A stretch of DNA of 64,000 nt, taken from Sterolibacterium sp964500605. GTDB lineage: Bacteria; Pseudomonadota; Gammaproteobacteria; Burkholderiales; Rhodocyclaceae. Positions within the stretch are counted from its first letter, which is position 1. The number at the start of each line of letters is the position of its first letter. The stretch lies in NCBI GenBank assembly GCA_964500605.1, contig CAZCOS010000004.1, forward strand, positions 1 through 64,000. The letters are read 5' to 3'. Both the position numbers and the translations under genes were made by a program. This document shows, piece after piece, positions 62,301-64,000 of this stretch. Below the pieces are notes generated by a model that searched no databases, was not told the origin of the DNA, and worked only from the letters and a program-made list of their open reading frames with translations.

Positions 62301-64000
62301 CAACAAGCTCATCATTCAGGGCAAAAAAACCGAAGTCAATACCGCCTTATCTAATCTGAATGTGGCCTTTACCACCGATGAAGACGTCAGCACCCACAAA
62401 ATCCGGGTTACGGTGGACGATCAGCTCTACAAAAATGATGGAAGTCGTGACGGCACAGGAGCTAATGGTGGCATCACAGCCAGCAACAATACGGACGGCA
62501 GCACGATCGACAACGCCCATAACCGTGCCCATAAAGACATCGCCCTGAGGGTCTCAAACACCAACGACACCCCGACCATCACCAACGGAACGACTTACAC
62601 CGTCAATGAAGATGCCTCTGTCACCTTGAGTGGCTTCACGCTCAGCGATGCGGATAGTTTTGACAAGAACGTCACCGTCAAGGTGGAACTGTTCAGCAAC
62701 GCTGGTCCCACCACGCTTGCCAATGCCAGCACCGAGGGCAAACTCACCTATTCCGGCCTGAGCAACGTGACGGCCGGAGGCAACAATACCAACACCGTAA
62801 CGCTCACCGGCAGCCTGGCCAATGTGCAGGCAGCACTCAACCAGATCAAGTTTGCCGGGGCGGTGGACTACAACGGAACTGGTACGGGCAACGGCACGCT
62901 GTACCTCAAGACCACCTTCACTGATTTCGGTCATGCCGATGTATTGGCTGGCAACGTCGTCACGGTCGATAACGACATCACCATCGTGCCGGTCAATGAT
63001 GCCCCTGTACTGACGGTACCAGGCGACCAGACGATGAGTTCTGGTACATACATCGATATCACCAGTGGCTTTAATGTCCAGGACACCAAGGATACGAATC
63101 AGGGGGCGACGGATTATGTGGAAGTAACACTGGCCGCAACGCTGGGTGGTTCGGGCTATGGAACACTCTCGATCCAGACCCCCGGCGATGCAACCGTCAC
63201 GGGTGAAGGGACAGCCACCGTCACCGTGAAAGGGACAAGTGCTCAAGTTAAGGATGCCTTGAACAGCCTTCGTTATACCCCGACCTCCGCCAATGAAGAC
63301 AAGGTTATCACCATTACTGCAACCGCTAACGACTGCAATCCGAGTGATAGCAACCAAGGCAATGGCAAAGAAGGCACGGGAGTCGATGGCAACAATACAG
63401 ATATCGAAACCTTCACCATCACCATTTCCGGCACCAACGATGCGCCGGTGGTGAGTGTGCCCGGGGCACAGTCGGTGGCCGAAGACAGCAGTGCTAACGC
63501 CATCACCGGCATTTCTTATGCCGATACGGATGATTTTGGCGGCATTCAAAAAGTAACGGTCAGCGTCTCTCACGGCAAGCTGGATTTCACCACCAAAACC
63601 GGCCTGAGCGTGACCGCCGGGGCGTATGCCAGTGGCACGGTCACCATCGAAGGCACCAAAGCCAATCTCAACGCGGCTCTGGCGACGCTCAAATACACGC
63701 CCAATGGCGATTACCACGGCAACGATACCCTGACCGTCACAGCCGATGACAAGGGGCTGGTTGGTTCGGGTGGGGTCGAGACGGATCAAAAAACCGTTGC
63801 CATCACCGTCACACCCGTCAATGACCGACCCGTTGCCACGACGGATGTCACCCTGGGCACGATAACCGAAGACACGACCAACCCGGCAGGTACAGCCTTC
63901 AATACGCTGGCCTTTGCTTATAGCGATGCCACGGACGATCAAACAAGTCACAGCGGCAACGATACCAAGACTGCGAATACCTATGTCGCCATCGTCGGCA
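59224..64000 (+). CDS. Giant secreted cadherin-repeat protein, continuation (open to the window edge)
   Basis: About 1,592 codons read without a stop from 59224 to the right edge, so the gene runs on. The sequence is poor in Cys and rich in Thr, Asn, Asp, Gly and Val. It is built from repeats of 122-173 residues, each ending in an N-D-x-P type junction. An EF-hand-like Ca loop, DTNNDGNVDSGE, is encoded at 59845-59880. Recurrent segments such as GSLANVQAALNQIKF and GTKANLNAALATLKYTPNGDYHG mark the cadherin/VCBS-like class. Probably a calcium-stiffened surface adhesin or biofilm protein. It lacks its own start; it depends on rejoining the N-terminal part. Confidence 0.82.
59317..63830 (+). repeat. 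Array of at least ten diverged cadherin-like protein repeats
   Basis: Repeat junctions of the N-D-x-P type start at about 59317, 59683, 60088, 60589, 61084, 61591, 62041, 62560, 62992, 63433 and 63817. Spacings are 366-519 nt. The units are diverged at the DNA level, so they do not look like a recently expanded tandem array. Confidence 0.75.

Noticed and set aside
62554..63951. Minus-strand ORF of 465 codons inside the giant repeat gene
   Set aside because: Its repetitive look simply mirrors the plus-strand repeats, and the plus frame is open throughout. The minus ORF at 58747-59649 is rejected for the same reason.
58238..64000. CRISPR-like or recent tandem DNA repeats in the giant gene
   Set aside because: Units differ in length and DNA sequence; the repetition is at the protein level only.

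Overview
The window looks like a chromosomal segment of a betaproteobacterium. Four things point there: an EarP/EF-P(Arg32) pair, a DUF2863 gene, an rpoE-rseA-mucB-rseC operon, and a permuted two-piece tmRNA gene of the kind known in some Betaproteobacteria. Most of the window is dense housekeeping sequence with short intergenic gaps, many 4-nt stop/start overlaps and few signs of mobile DNA. The genus cannot be fixed from the sequence alone.

Layout. 1-5,000 (+): the classical rpmI-rplT-pheS-pheT-ihfA-merR-tRNA-Pro run. 5,000-13,300 (-): rsuA, an RsmC-like methyltransferase, purA, hisZ, a DUF2065 gene, hflC, hflK, hflX. 13,500-21,900 (+): earP-efp, then a tightly packed sigma-E cluster (rpoE-rseA-mucB-rseC) continuing through a glutaredoxin-like gene, a family-5 uracil-DNA glycosylase and uvrC, followed by pgsA. 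21,950-31,900 (-): hfq, der, bamB, yfgM, hisS, ispG, rodZ, pilW, rlmN, ndk. The plus-strand block therefore sits between hfq and hflX, which are neighbours in many proteobacteria.

32,000-32,800 holds tRNA-His and tRNA-Ser (+), initiator tRNA-fMet (-) and about 400 bp without a gene. 33,000-41,200 carries ponA (PBP1A), cyaY, lptM, lysA, a PCu(A)C copper chaperone, parC and a FecR-domain protein. The permuted ssrA gene (tag ANDERFALAA) lies at about 41.35-41.63 kb (-). It is followed by an S4-domain protein, a YlqF-type GTPase, bolA, yciI, yciB, a DUF2863 gene, a DUF47-pit phosphate module, and pilD-pilC without pilB next to them.

49,700-58,000 is a complete monovalent-metal (Cu/Ag) efflux locus: cusC-cusB-cusA on the minus strand and divergent cusR-cusS, with a palindromic operator candidate between them. 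From 58,238 to the right edge runs a giant secreted repeat protein. It has an N-terminal LEPRLLFDGAG motif, a DUF4347 domain with a His/Cys pair, and at least ten cadherin-like repeats. The reading frame is broken once, at about 59,222.

Most notable: the permuted tmRNA; the frameshifted giant exoprotein and its possible caspase-like N-terminal domain; the coupling of DNA-repair genes to the sigma-E operon; and the split hfq/hflX cluster.
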